DNA of 64,000 nucleotides from contig CAYOMD010000001.1 of assembly GCA_964404985.1 (NCBI GenBank), forward strand, positions 248,001 through 312,000. The letters are read 5' to 3'. Source of the DNA: Hankyongella sp964404985 (GTDB lineage Bacteria; Pseudomonadota; Alphaproteobacteria; Sphingomonadales; Sphingomonadaceae). Position 1 is the stretch's first letter, and each line of letters starts with the position of its first letter. Shown here one piece after another: positions 33,646 to 42,109 of this stretch. The notes beneath the pieces are model-generated. The model did not search any database. It saw only the letters and a program-made list of their open reading frames with translations, and had not been told where the DNA came from. Both the position numbers and the translations under genes were made by a program.

Positions 33646-36069
33646 ATGGCCGACCTTCCGGTCGAGGCGGTTCTGCCGCAACTGCGCGCCGCACTGGAAA
33701 TCAGTAGCAACGCCGTTCTGGTTGCCCCTCCCGGCGCCGGCAAGACCACGCGCGTCCCGCTTGCGCTGCTGGATGCCCCTTGGGTGCACGGCCGAAAATT
33801 GATCGTGCTGAGCCCGCGACGGCTGGCAGCGAGAGCCGCGGCCGAGCGCATGGCCTCGACCCTGGGCGAGCAGGTCGGGGAGACGGTTGGCTACCGGGTG
33901 CGTATGGAACAGCGTATCTCCGCCCAGACCCGCATCGAGGTGGTGACCGAGGGGGTGTTTACCCGCCGCATCCAGTCCGACCCGGAGCTTGGTGATGTTG
34001 CCGCCGTGCTGTTCGATGAAGCGCACGAACGCTCACTGGAGGCTGACCTCGGGCTGGCGCTGGCGCTCGATACGCAAGGCGCATTGCGCCCGGATTTGCG
34101 GCTGCTGCCGATGTCGGCGACTCTGGATGGTGCGAAGGTTGCAGCACTTCTGGGCAATGCGCAGGTGATCGAATCTCAGGGGCGCATGTATCCGGTCGAG
34201 ACGCGGTACCGGCCCCGCGCCGCCGAGGCCAGGCTGGAGGATGCTGTGGCCGGGGCCGTGCTGGCAGCGCTACGGGAGGAGCCGGGCAGCCAGCTAGTAT
34301 TCCTGCCAGGGGCTGGCGAGATTGCCCGCACAGCCGAGCGTTTGGCACCCAAACTGGAGGCCATGGGCGTGGCGCTCTATCCGCTGCATGGGTCGCTGGA
34401 GCCGGCCGAGCAGCGCGCGGCCATCGCCCCCGGACCGCGCAAAGTGGTGCTCGCCACCTCGATTGCCGAGACCAGCCTGACGATCGACGGCGTGCGCGTC
34501 GTGATCGACTGCGGCCTGGCGCGTCGCCCGCGCTACGATCCGGCACTTGGGCTGACCCACCTTGTGACCGAGCGGGTGTCGCAAGCCGCCGCCGACCAGC
34601 GGCGGGGCCGGGCCGGGCGTCTGGAGCCGGGGGTGTGCATCCGGCTGTGGGGGGAGGGGCAGACCCGAGCGCTGCCCGCGTTCGATCCGCCGGAGATTCG
34701 CGAGGCGGATTTGTCCGGCCTGCTGCTCGATCTGGCGGTGTGGGGCGTGCGCGATCCGCTGAGCCTCAAGTGGCAGGACCCGCCGCCGGCACCGGCTTTA
34801 GCCGAGGCGCGCAGCCTGCTTGAGGCGCTGGGTGCGCTGGAGCCTGATGGCACTGCAACCGCCCACGGCCGCAAACTCGCCGAGCTGCCGCTGCCGCCAC
34901 GCCTGGCGCATATGCTGGCAGCGGCTGGGGATGACGCACCTCTGGCCGCCCGGATCGCCATGATCCTGACCGAGCGGGGACTTGGCGGGCGCGACAGCGA
35001 TCTACGCCAGCGCCTGCGCATGATCGAGCGGGATCGCAGCCCGCGTGTGCAGCAAGCCCTGCGGCTGGCAGCGCGCTGGGCCGAACTGGCCGGTGGTGGT
35101 GCTACCCCCGATCCGGAAGATGCCGGGCGTGTCCTGGCGCTGGCGTATCCGGAGCGGATCGCGCGACAGCGCGGGGCCGGGCGCTGTGACTACCTAATGG
35201 CGAGCGGGCGCGCCGCCGGCCTGGACGTTGCCGATCCCCTGGCGCGTGAGCCCTGGTTGGCCGTCGCCGAGGTCGCCGGGCGCGCCGACCGGTCCAGCAT
35301 CCTGCTCGCCGCACCCGTCACGGTGGCAGACGATGATCCGCGGATCACCGAGCAGCAGGACGTGGCGCTGGATACGCGCACCGGCAGTGTGCGGGCGGTG
35401 CTGGTGCGGCGGCTCGGGGCGATCACGCTGGCCGAGAAACCGGTGGTCAACCCCGACGCGGCGCTGGTCGCGCACGCGATGGTCGCGGGGCTGGCCGGCC
35501 CGTCGTTTCATGCCTTGGGGTGGACCGATGGGCTGATGCGCCTGCGCGCACGGGTCAATTTCCTCCATGTCCGCACTCCGGATCAATGGCCGGACTGGTC
35601 CGACGATGCGCTGAAGGCAACCCTGGCGGACTGGCTGGGTCCGTATCTGGCGGGCGTGCGCCGGCTTGACCAGATCACGCCGGACCTGTTGCGTCAGGCG
35701 CTGGAGGGGAGCCTCGACCACAGCCAGCGGCGCGCGCTGGCCGCATTGGCGCCGGACCGGCTGGAGACCCCGGCGGGCACCAGCCACGCGATCGACTATG
35801 CAGCACCCGGCGGCCCGGCTGTCGAGTTGCGGGTGCAGGAACTCTTCGGCCTGACCGTACACCCGGTGGCAGGCGACCAACCGTTGACTTTGGTGCTGCT
35901 GTCTCCGGGTCACAAGCCGATCCAGACTACCAGGGATTTGCCGGGCTTCTGGCGCGGCTCCTGGGCCGCGGTGAAGACCGATATGAAGGGTCGTTATCCC
36001 AAGCATCTCTGGCCGGACGACCCAGCGGCGGCCACGGCGACCACCCGCGCCAAGCCGCGGGGAACATGA
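33646..36069 (+). CDS. hrpB: ATP-dependent helicase HrpB
   Basis: 807-residue DExH-box helicase. Motif I is APPGAGKTT near residue 28, motif II is FDEAHERS, motif III is MSATLDG, and motif VI is QRRGRAGR. The C-terminal half carries the HrpB-specific domain (IDYAAPGGPAVELRVQELFGL). HrpB is a putative RNA helicase of uncertain role, found widely in proteobacteria. Length matches the usual ~810-840 residues. It begins 3 bp after the prenyl synthase stop and ends at a hairpin shared with the opposite-strand operon. Confidence 0.95.
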   Translation: MADLPVEAVLPQLRAALEISSNAVLVAPPGAGKTTRVPLALLDAPWVHGRKLIVLSPRRLAARAAAERMASTLGEQVGETVGYRVRMEQRISAQTRIEVVTEGVFTRRIQSDPELGDVAAVLFDEAHERSLEADLGLALALDTQGALRPDLRLLPMSATLDGAKVAALLGNAQVIESQGRMYPVETRYRPRAAEARLEDAVAGAVLAALREEPGSQLVFLPGAGEIARTAERLAPKLEAMGVALYPLHGSLEPAEQRAAIAPGPRKVVLATSIAETSLTIDGVRVVIDCGLARRPRYDPALGLTHLVTERVSQAAADQRRGRAGRLEPGVCIRLWGEGQTRALPAFDPPEIREADLSGLLLDLAVWGVRDPLSLKWQDPPPAPALAEARSLLEALGALEPDGTATAHGRKLAELPLPPRLAHMLAAAGDDAPLAARIAMILTERGLGGRDSDLRQRLRMIERDRSPRVQQALRLAARWAELAGGGATPDPEDAGRVLALAYPERIARQRGAGRCDYLMASGRAAGLDVADPLAREPWLAVAEVAGRADRSSILLAAPVTVADDDPRITEQQDVALDTRTGSVRAVLVRRLGAITLAEKPVVNPDAALVAHAMVAGLAGPSFHALGWTDGLMRLRARVNFLHVRTPDQWPDWSDDALKATLADWLGPYLAGVRRLDQITPDLLRQALEGSLDHSQRRALAALAPDRLETPAGTSHAIDYAAPGGPAVELRVQELFGLTVHPVAGDQPLTLVLLSPGHKPIQTTRDLPGFWRGSWAAVKTDMKGRYPKHLWPDDPAAATATTRAKPRGT

Positions 36070-36077
36070 GAGACCTG

Positions 36078-36113
36078 AAAAAAAGCCGCCCGGATGCTCT
36101 CTCCCGGGCGGCT
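36078..36113 (-). terminator. Rho-independent terminator of the cytochrome c operon
   Basis: Read on the minus strand, AGCCGCCCG (36113-36105) pairs with CGGGCGGCT (36092-36084) and is followed by a run of T (36084-36078). It lies 33 bp after the cytochrome c stop codon. On the plus strand the same hairpin follows hrpB, with only a weak T-rich tail (CTTCTGT), so it may act in both directions. Confidence 0.88.
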
Positions 36114-36145
36114 CTTCTGTAGGCGCAGCTTGTATCGAGCTGCCG

Positions 36146-36547
36146 CTATTTCGGAGCAGTCATTTTTCCTGAGCTGTTCGCGACCAGATAGGCGATGATG
36201 TCCTTGCGATCTTTGGCATCGGCCACCCGGAAGCCCATGGTCGTCCCGGGCACCAGCTTGGCGGGTGCCGCCAACCAGGAATCCAGGAGTGCCTCGTCCC
36301 AGATGAAGGATTTGGCGGCCAGGGCCTTGCTGTAGCGATAGCCGGCAACCGTCGCGACCTTGCGCCCGACGACACCGCGGTGCAATGGCCCGATCCGGTT
36401 TTTATCGAGCGAGTGACAGCCTCCACAGCGTGCTTCGTAGAGCTTTTCGCCATGCTGGCTGTCCTGGGCATTTGCAGCAGAAGTATGGGCAAGAACACCC
36501 ATGACCAAGCAAATTCCCACCAGGGTTGGAGAGAGATTATGCGCCAA
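36146..36547 (-). CDS. Class I cytochrome c, periplasmic
   Basis: 133-residue monohaem cytochrome of the c2/c-550 type. A signal peptide ends near residue 27 (ANA-QDS). The haem site is C41-GG-C44-H45, and the sixth ligand is probably M104 in PGTTMGF. It would carry electrons in the periplasm. The start is TTG at 36547, with GAGGGG about 8 bp upstream inside the preceding gene; the next ATG would destroy the signal peptide. It overlaps the ferritin-like gene by 11 bp, so it is translationally coupled to it. Confidence 0.88.
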   Translation of the reverse strand: MAHNLSPTLVGICLVMGVLAHTSAANAQDSQHGEKLYEARCGGCHSLDKNRIGPLHRGVVGRKVATVAGYRYSKALAAKSFIWDEALLDSWLAAPAKLVPGTTMGFRVADAKDRKDIIAYLVANSSGKMTAPK

Positions 36548-37109
36548 AGATCAACCCCTCGGCCGGAATCGGCTCACCCAGAGCATTGGCGAGTACCGCC
36601 ACGTGATAGGCTTCGTCACCGGCCATACGTGCCGCCAGGTAATAGCGCTCCGGCGAGGTGAGGACGGGAATGAGCCCCAGATAGGCGTTCGTAGCACCGC
36701 GCTCCAGCTTCAGGGCAAGACGCAGGACGTCTTCCTGGCTTTTCAGCGACGCAGCATCGAGATCGGCGGCATATTCGCTGTCCGGCTTGGCCTCAGGCGG
36801 TGTACCGCCAAGCGTACGGACGGCCTTGATCATCTCATCCCGGTGGCGCTGGTGGTGGCTGCGGAACGTTACCCCGACCTGCAGCACTGCCGGCTGCAGC
36901 AGGCCACTACCAGCCCCAAGGGTGTAGGCCGCGATGCCTTCATGCTCCAGCGCGATCGCCGTATTGAGCACGCCGATGTCGTTTTGCGCATTCCCGCCCT
37001 TCTTCGCAGCGGCCATGGCCGGCATGCCAAAAGCCAGCGAGAGGCCAGCAGCGGACAGAACAGCGCCGCCGAACAGTTTTCGGCGATTCAGGATAAGCGT
37101 ATCACTCAT
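36537..37109 (-). CDS. Ferritin-like domain protein exported by the Tat route
   Basis: 190-residue protein with a twin-arginine signal (NRRKLFGG, residues 8-15, then a hydrophobic stretch to AMA). The mature part is a four-helix ferritin-like bundle of the Ferritin_2 kind: ALEHEGIAAY, HHQRHRDEM, LKLERGATNAYL and DEAYHVAVL carry glutamate and histidine residues that could bind a di-metal centre. Export by Tat suggests folding with cofactor in the cytoplasm. Function is unknown; related proteins are linked to stress or desiccation. The ATG at 37109 has CAGGAG upstream and overlaps the sigma-factor stop by 8 bp. Confidence 0.82.
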   Translation of the reverse strand: MSDTLILNRRKLFGGAVLSAAGLSLAFGMPAMAAAKKGGNAQNDIGVLNTAIALEHEGIAAYTLGAGSGLLQPAVLQVGVTFRSHHQRHRDEMIKAVRTLGGTPPEAKPDSEYAADLDAASLKSQEDVLRLALKLERGATNAYLGLIPVLTSPERYYLAARMAGDEAYHVAVLANALGEPIPAEGLIFGA

Positions 37110-37833
37110 TTTCAGTCTCCTGGTTATTGCGGTAAGCGTTGGGGGTTGATGAAAACATCCGGGCCAGGATGGCCTGCGTAAGGCGCGCGCATTGGTCGCC
37201 GCCAAAGTTCAGGGTTTCATCCAGTACAGGCCTGAACTCCGGCGTGAGGATATCCTGCAGGCGCTGGCGCGCGCGCAGGTGACGGGACTTGACAGCAGCG
37301 TGTGAGAGCCCAAGCACTTCAGCGGTTTCCGTGATACTCAGTCCGTTGACTTCGCGCAGAACGAACACAGGCCGCAATGTGTCGTTGAGTTTGGCAACCG
37401 CATTCTCGAGTTGGCGGGCAAGATGGCGGTGCTCGAGCACTTCGTCCGGAGTTTGATAGCTGATCGGCGCATTCTCGCGCTGGATATTGGGATCACACAG
37501 GTCACTGATGCCCTCTTTTGCCAGCAAGCGTGCCCGTCTGGCGGCATTCCGCCGGCGCTCCAGAGCTTCGTTTATGACGATCCGGGTGATCCAGGTGGAA
37601 TAGCTTGAAACACCGTTGAAGCGCGCTTCAGTGGTAAATGCCTTGGTGTAGGCATCCTGAACCGCTTCCTCGGCATCGTGATAGGATTTGAGTATGGACC
37701 ATGCGGTACGCAGGAGCTGCTGGTTGTAGCGACGTGTGAGTTCTGCGACAGCACGACTATCACGTACATGCACGAGGGCATCAAGCTCGACGTCTGGCAA
37801 TGCTGAGTAGTCTGACGCTGGTTCTGCGCGCAC
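37102..37833 (-). CDS. ECF-type RNA polymerase sigma factor
   Basis: 243-residue sigma-70 family protein without region 1 or 3. Region 2 is at about residues 30-95 (LLRTAWSILKSYHDAEEAVQDAYTKAF) and region 4 at 140-195 (LRPVFVLREVNGLSITETAEVLGLSHAAVKSRHLRARQRL). A ~50-residue C-terminal extension with FGGDQCARLTQAILARM follows region 4. The start is GTG with GAGGGG 8 bp upstream. No anti-sigma gene is adjacent; the operon continues into the ferritin-like and cytochrome c genes. A matching ECF promoter lies upstream, suggesting autoregulation. Confidence 0.92.
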   Translation of the reverse strand: MRAEPASDYSALPDVELDALVHVRDSRAVAELTRRYNQQLLRTAWSILKSYHDAEEAVQDAYTKAFTTEARFNGVSSYSTWITRIVINEALERRRNAARRARLLAKEGISDLCDPNIQRENAPISYQTPDEVLEHRHLARQLENAVAKLNDTLRPVFVLREVNGLSITETAEVLGLSHAAVKSRHLRARQRLQDILTPEFRPVLDETLNFGGDQCARLTQAILARMFSSTPNAYRNNQETENE

Positions 37834-37854
37834 AATTATGTCCCCTCAGTGGCT

Positions 37855-37882
37855 TAGACGGAAAGCAAGATCGAAAAGTTTC
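37855..37882 (-). promoter_or_regulatory. Candidate ECF-sigma promoter of the sigma/ferritin/cytochrome operon
   Basis: Minus strand: -35 GAAAC (37882-37878), 17-bp spacer, -10 CGTCTA (37860-37855). This AAC/CGTC pair with 16-17 bp spacing is the usual ECF promoter form. It sits 22 bp upstream of the GTG start, leaving a short leader that contains the GAGGGG ribosome site. The sigma factor it precedes is the obvious candidate to use it. Confidence 0.62.
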
Positions 37883-37911
37883 ATCGTGAATGAAAATTAA
37901 AATGCGCGACT

Positions 37912-40107
37912 TTAGCGCTTTGCCCGCTTGAACTGCTGCTTCTTGCCGTAGCGGGTGGTGCGGGTGCCGGGCTTGCCGCCGGTGGCCCGGGCCTTGACGG
38001 GCGCAGACAGCGCCTCGACCGGCAGGCCAAGCTCGGCGCTCTCCAGCCGGCGGATTTCGTCACGCAGGCGGGCGGCCTCCTCGAATTCCAGGTCGGCGGC
38101 GGCGCGTTTCATGCGCCCTTCAAGGTCCGCGATGGTGGCCTTGAGGTTGTGACCGACGAGGCTTGTCTCTGCCGGATCGCCAAGGTCGACGGTATAGTGA
38201 TCCCGCTCGGCCGCATGGGCCATCAGATCGCCGATTGCCTTTTTCACCGAGGTCGGGGTGATGCCGTGGGCGGTGTTGTAGGCCATTTGCTTGGTGCGCC
38301 GGCGATCGGTCTCGGCCAGCGCGCGCTGCATCGAGCCGGTGATCTTGTCGGCATAGAGGATCACCCGGCCATCGGCGTTGCGGGCAGCCCGGCCAATGGT
38401 CTGGATGAGCGAGGTTTCCGAACGCAGGAAGCCTTCCTTGTCGGCATCCAGAATGGCGACCAGACCGCATTCCGGGATGTCCAGCCCCTCACGCAGCAGG
38501 TTGATGCCGATCAGCACGTCAAAAGCCCCGAGCCGCAGGTCCCGGAGGATTTCGATGCGCTCCAGTGTATCGACGTCCGAGTGCATGTAGCGCACCTTGA
38601 TCCCCGCCTCGTGCATGTATTCGGTCAGGTCTTCGGCCATGCGCTTGGTCAGGGTGGTGACCAGCGTGCGGTAGCCAGCCTGTGTGGTGGCGCGTGCCTC
38701 GTCGATCAGGTCCGAGACCTGATGCTCGACTGGACGGATTTCAACCGGCGGGTCGATAAGGCCGGTCGGACGGATCACCTGTTCGACGAAGACGCCGCCG
38801 GTCTGCTCCAGCTCCCACGCGCCGGGGGTGGCTGACACATAGACCGTCTGCGGCCGCATGGCATTCCACTCGGCGAACTTGAGCGGTCGATTATCAATGC
38901 AGGAGGGCAGGCGGAAGCCGTATTCGGCCAAGGTCACCTTGCGCTTGTTGTCGCCGCGTTCCATCCCGCCGATCTGCCCGATCATGACATGGCTTTCATC
39001 GATGAACAGCAGGGCGTCCTCCGGCAGATACTCAAACAGGGTCGGCGGTGGCTCACCAGGCAGGCGACCGGTCAGGAAGCGGCTGTAATTCTCCACCCCG
39101 GCGCAGGAGCCGGTTGCGGCGATCATCTCCAGATCGAAGTTGGTGCGCTGCTCGATCCGCTGCGCCTCCAGCAGCTTGCCGGTCGCACGGAACAGCTTGA
39201 GCTGCTCCTGCAGTTCGTGGCGGATCGCGACCATCGCCTGCTGCATGGTCGGCCCCGGTGTCACATAGTGCGAATTGGCATAGACCCGCACGAAGTCGTG
39301 GGCTGCAATCTTCTCCCCGGTCAGCGGGTCGAATTCGGTAATGGCCTCAAGCTCTTCGCCAAAGAAGCTGAAGCGCCACGCTGCATCCTCATAGTGGGCG
39401 GGAAACAGCTCGATCGTGTCGCCGCGCACACGGAACATGCCGCGCTGGAATGCCTGCTCGTTGCGCTTGTATTGCAGGCTGACCAGCTTGCGGATGAAAT
39501 CGCGCGGGTCGATGGTATCGCCCTTTTTCACGGTTAGGGTCATGGCGGCATAGGTCTCGACCGAGCCGATCCCGTAAAGGCAGGAGACCGATGCCACGAT
39601 AATCACATCGTCGCGCTCCAGCAGCGAGCGGGTGGCCGCGTGGCGCATCCGGTCGATCTGCTCGTTAACCGAGCTTTCTTTCTCGATGTAGAGGTCGGTA
39701 CGCGGAACATAGGCTTCCGGCTGGTAATAATCATAGTAGCTGACGAAATATTCGACCGCATTATTGGGAAAGAAACTCTTGAACTCGCCGTAAAGCTGGG
39801 CCGCCAGGGTCTTGTTCGGGGCCATGATCAGGGCCGGTCGCTGCAAGTGCTGGATGACCTGCGCCATCGTGTAGGTCTTGCCGGAGCCGGTAACGCCGAG
39901 CAGCACCTGGTCGCGCTCGGCTGCGCGTGCCTGCGTAATCAGTTCGGCGATGGCCGCCGGCTGGTCGCCCGCCGGCTGGAAGTCGCTCACCAGCTCGAAG
40001 CGTTTGCCGCCCTCGGTCTTGGCGGGGCGCACGACCTGCGGCTTCTGGAACACGCCGCCAGGCGAGGGGATGTCTGCAAGTGTGGTGCGGATAACGGGAC
40101 TGGACAT
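37912..40107 (-). CDS. uvrB: UvrABC excision nuclease subunit B
   Basis: 731-residue nucleotide-excision repair protein that verifies damage and loads UvrC. Walker A is GVTGSGKTYT, the damage-probing beta-hairpin contains YFVSYYDYYQPEAYVP, and the DExH box is LFIDESHVMIGQ. The C-terminal UVR domain (ADLEFEEAARLRDEIRRLE, near residue 670) contacts UvrC, followed by a ~45-residue basic tail. The ATG at 40107 begins the conserved sequence; the longer open frame to 40422 runs into the divergent small gene and is not used. No SOS box was evident upstream. Confidence 0.96.
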   Translation of the reverse strand: MSSPVIRTTLADIPSPGGVFQKPQVVRPAKTEGGKRFELVSDFQPAGDQPAAIAELITQARAAERDQVLLGVTGSGKTYTMAQVIQHLQRPALIMAPNKTLAAQLYGEFKSFFPNNAVEYFVSYYDYYQPEAYVPRTDLYIEKESSVNEQIDRMRHAATRSLLERDDVIIVASVSCLYGIGSVETYAAMTLTVKKGDTIDPRDFIRKLVSLQYKRNEQAFQRGMFRVRGDTIELFPAHYEDAAWRFSFFGEELEAITEFDPLTGEKIAAHDFVRVYANSHYVTPGPTMQQAMVAIRHELQEQLKLFRATGKLLEAQRIEQRTNFDLEMIAATGSCAGVENYSRFLTGRLPGEPPPTLFEYLPEDALLFIDESHVMIGQIGGMERGDNKRKVTLAEYGFRLPSCIDNRPLKFAEWNAMRPQTVYVSATPGAWELEQTGGVFVEQVIRPTGLIDPPVEIRPVEHQVSDLIDEARATTQAGYRTLVTTLTKRMAEDLTEYMHEAGIKVRYMHSDVDTLERIEILRDLRLGAFDVLIGINLLREGLDIPECGLVAILDADKEGFLRSETSLIQTIGRAARNADGRVILYADKITGSMQRALAETDRRRTKQMAYNTAHGITPTSVKKAIGDLMAHAAERDHYTVDLGDPAETSLVGHNLKATIADLEGRMKRAAADLEFEEAARLRDEIRRLESAELGLPVEALSAPVKARATGGKPGTRTTRYGKKQQFKRAKR

Positions 40108-40184
40108 GCGCCAACTATGAATGCTGTCCGCCGATGCCTCAAGCGTTAGCCTGGCATTAACTGCGATGATGCTAACTCCGGGCC

Positions 40185-40505
40185 ATGGCACCGACCTCGC
40201 TCCTCCCCGCGGGTCTGCGCGCAACCGTAATCGCCTTTGCTGGTGCCCTGGGCATTTTGCCGCTCGTGGCGCTGGCCGCTCTGCCGCAATCCGGCGGACG
40301 CTGGCTGGTGTTCGGTACGCCAGGTCCTGAAGTCGCACTCGTCGATCATTATCGCACGGGTGTATGGTTAGTAGACGCACCCTACGGACTTTCGCCAACC
40401 GCAGCATATGACAGCGGTGCATGGCTGGTGCTCGACGCCGCGGTCATGGCCGGTTGCGCCGCGTCCACCGTTTCCCCGTCAACCAAGGATCAGACCGATG
40501 TTTGA
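40185..40505 (+). CDS. Small membrane-anchored protein of unknown function
   Basis: 106-residue protein, not recognised. It has one N-terminal hydrophobic segment (residues 10-34) that could be a signal peptide or anchor, then a short soluble domain with GGRWLVFGTPGPEVAL and ending near GAWLVLDAAVMAGCAA. The stop overlaps the chemoreceptor start by 8 bp, so the two are translated together, and the small protein may be an accessory periplasmic part of that receptor. The ATG at 40185 lies 77 bp from the divergent uvrB start. It is longer than expected by chance, and coding-like GC bias supports it. Confidence 0.6.
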   Translation: MAPTSLLPAGLRATVIAFAGALGILPLVALAALPQSGGRWLVFGTPGPEVALVDHYRTGVWLVDAPYGLSPTAAYDSGAWLVLDAAVMAGCAASTVSPSTKDQTDV

Positions 40506-42045
40506 TGTTCAGCTTGATACCCTGCGCGCACAGGCGGCGCGCAACCTTGTTATCTGGCTATGGCTCCACCCGTTTGCGATACTGGCATTTGGCGTTATCT
40601 TCGGTACCAGTGTTGTCCCGGTCGCTTTGGCCTCAGCCGCTGCATGTCTCGCGCCGACCCTGCTTTACCGCAAGACAGCAGATGCACCGACAACCCGTTA
40701 TGCGATCGCGGTTGTCCTGGTGATACAGGCCTCGGCGATGCTGCTGGTTGTCCCTCGCATGTGGATGATCGACATGCACATGTATTACTTCGCGGCAATT
40801 GCGATGCTGGCGATCTTCTACTGCTGGCAGACGATCCTGGTGGCGACGCTGGTGACGGCTGTGCACCATCTGGTCTTGAATTTCGTACTGCCGGTAGCGG
40901 TTTTTCCCGATGGTGGCGACCTGGCCCGTGTCGTGTTGCATGCACTGATCCTGATTGCGGAGTCGCTTTCTTTGATCGGTCTTTGCTGGGTCATCAGTCG
41001 AGCATTGACGGATGCTCGAACTGCACTGAATGAAGCACAAACAAACCTTGAACTCGCACGGGATGCCCAGACTGCCGCAGAGAGCTTGCGCATGGAGCAG
41101 GTGGCGCAGATGCAGGCAGCGGCTGATGCGCGCGAGAACATAGCCCGTGCGCAGGAAGAGGAGCGGCGCAATGCGCAGCTGCGGGAGGAGGCCGCACGGC
41201 GCGCCTCACAGGTGCAGGTCGCCGATCAGCTGGAGCAGACGGTACAGCGGGCAATTGCTCAGGTTCGCCAACTGGTCGATCAGGCGAGTAGTGGGGTCGA
41301 CAAGGTTGCAGAGGCGACCCGCACCATGGTGCAGCAGACAGGCCAGGTGTCCAACAACGCGATACAGACTGCGACCAGCGTCGACATGCTGGCGGCGGCG
41401 ACCGAGCAGCTGAGTGTCTCGTTCGGCAGCATCGGCGATCAGGTCGAACGGTCCGCCCAGATTGCCTCGCGTGCGTCCCAGCTTGTTGGCCAATCAGATC
41501 AGGCAATGGCGCTCCTGAACGACTCAGCGCAGCGGATCGGCGAGATTGTCTCGGTCATTCAGAACATTGCCGACCAGACCAACCTCCTGGCCCTGAACGC
41601 GACGATTGAGGCCGCGCGTGCGGGTGAGGCTGGCAGGGGCTTTGCTGTGGTGGCAACAGAGGTCAAGTCTCTGGCCAGCGAGACGGCGCGAGCCACCAAC
41701 GAAGTCTCGCAACAAATCGGCGCAATTCAGGAGCGGGTCGACAACGCGCTGTCAGCACTGGCTGCCATCGCTGCGACTATCAGTGACGCCAGCGATGCCA
41801 CCCGTCAGATCGAGACTGCGGTGGCAGAACAACAGGCCGCAACCCGCGATATCGCGGCGAATATCCAGACCGCCTCTGACTCGACGCGGGATATCAGTGT
41901 TGGTGTTGCCGGGGTCTCCGACTCAAGCCACAGCTGCGACCGCGAGGCAGAAAACCTGCGGGACAGCATGGCGGCGGTGCTGGCGGAAATGGTGCGCCTG
42001 TCGGGCGAGATTGACGGTCTGCAAGGGCAGTTGCGCGCTGCGTGA
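40498..42045 (+). CDS. Methyl-accepting chemotaxis protein with 6-helix membrane sensor
   Basis: 515-residue chemoreceptor. The first ~180 residues hold about six hydrophobic segments (LVIWLWLHPFAILAFGVIFG to LILIAESLSLIGLCWVI) with short loops, so sensing is in the membrane rather than a periplasmic domain. No HAMP is apparent; a coiled coil (residues 185-260) leads to the signalling domain with the conserved hairpin tip IADQTNLLALNATIEAARAGE. It relays to CheA/CheW, which are not encoded here. ATG 40498 overlaps the small upstream gene by 8 bp. A SSHSCDR near the C-terminus is atypical. Confidence 0.9.
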   Translation: MFDVQLDTLRAQAARNLVIWLWLHPFAILAFGVIFGTSVVPVALASAAACLAPTLLYRKTADAPTTRYAIAVVLVIQASAMLLVVPRMWMIDMHMYYFAAIAMLAIFYCWQTILVATLVTAVHHLVLNFVLPVAVFPDGGDLARVVLHALILIAESLSLIGLCWVISRALTDARTALNEAQTNLELARDAQTAAESLRMEQVAQMQAAADARENIARAQEEERRNAQLREEAARRASQVQVADQLEQTVQRAIAQVRQLVDQASSGVDKVAEATRTMVQQTGQVSNNAIQTATSVDMLAAATEQLSVSFGSIGDQVERSAQIASRASQLVGQSDQAMALLNDSAQRIGEIVSVIQNIADQTNLLALNATIEAARAGEAGRGFAVVATEVKSLASETARATNEVSQQIGAIQERVDNALSALAAIAATISDASDATRQIETAVAEQQAATRDIAANIQTASDSTRDISVGVAGVSDSSHSCDREAENLRDSMAAVLAEMVRLSGEIDGLQGQLRAA

Positions 42046-42109
42046 AGACTGTAGCTATTGTCGATCCAGCAGCTAGGATGATGTCTTGGGATTATCGCCC
42101 GGAGGTATC

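Noticed and set aside
40108..40422. N-terminal extension of UvrB to 836 residues
   Set aside because: It runs antisense through the small gene at 40185 and lacks UvrB similarity; conserved sequence begins at the ATG at 40107.
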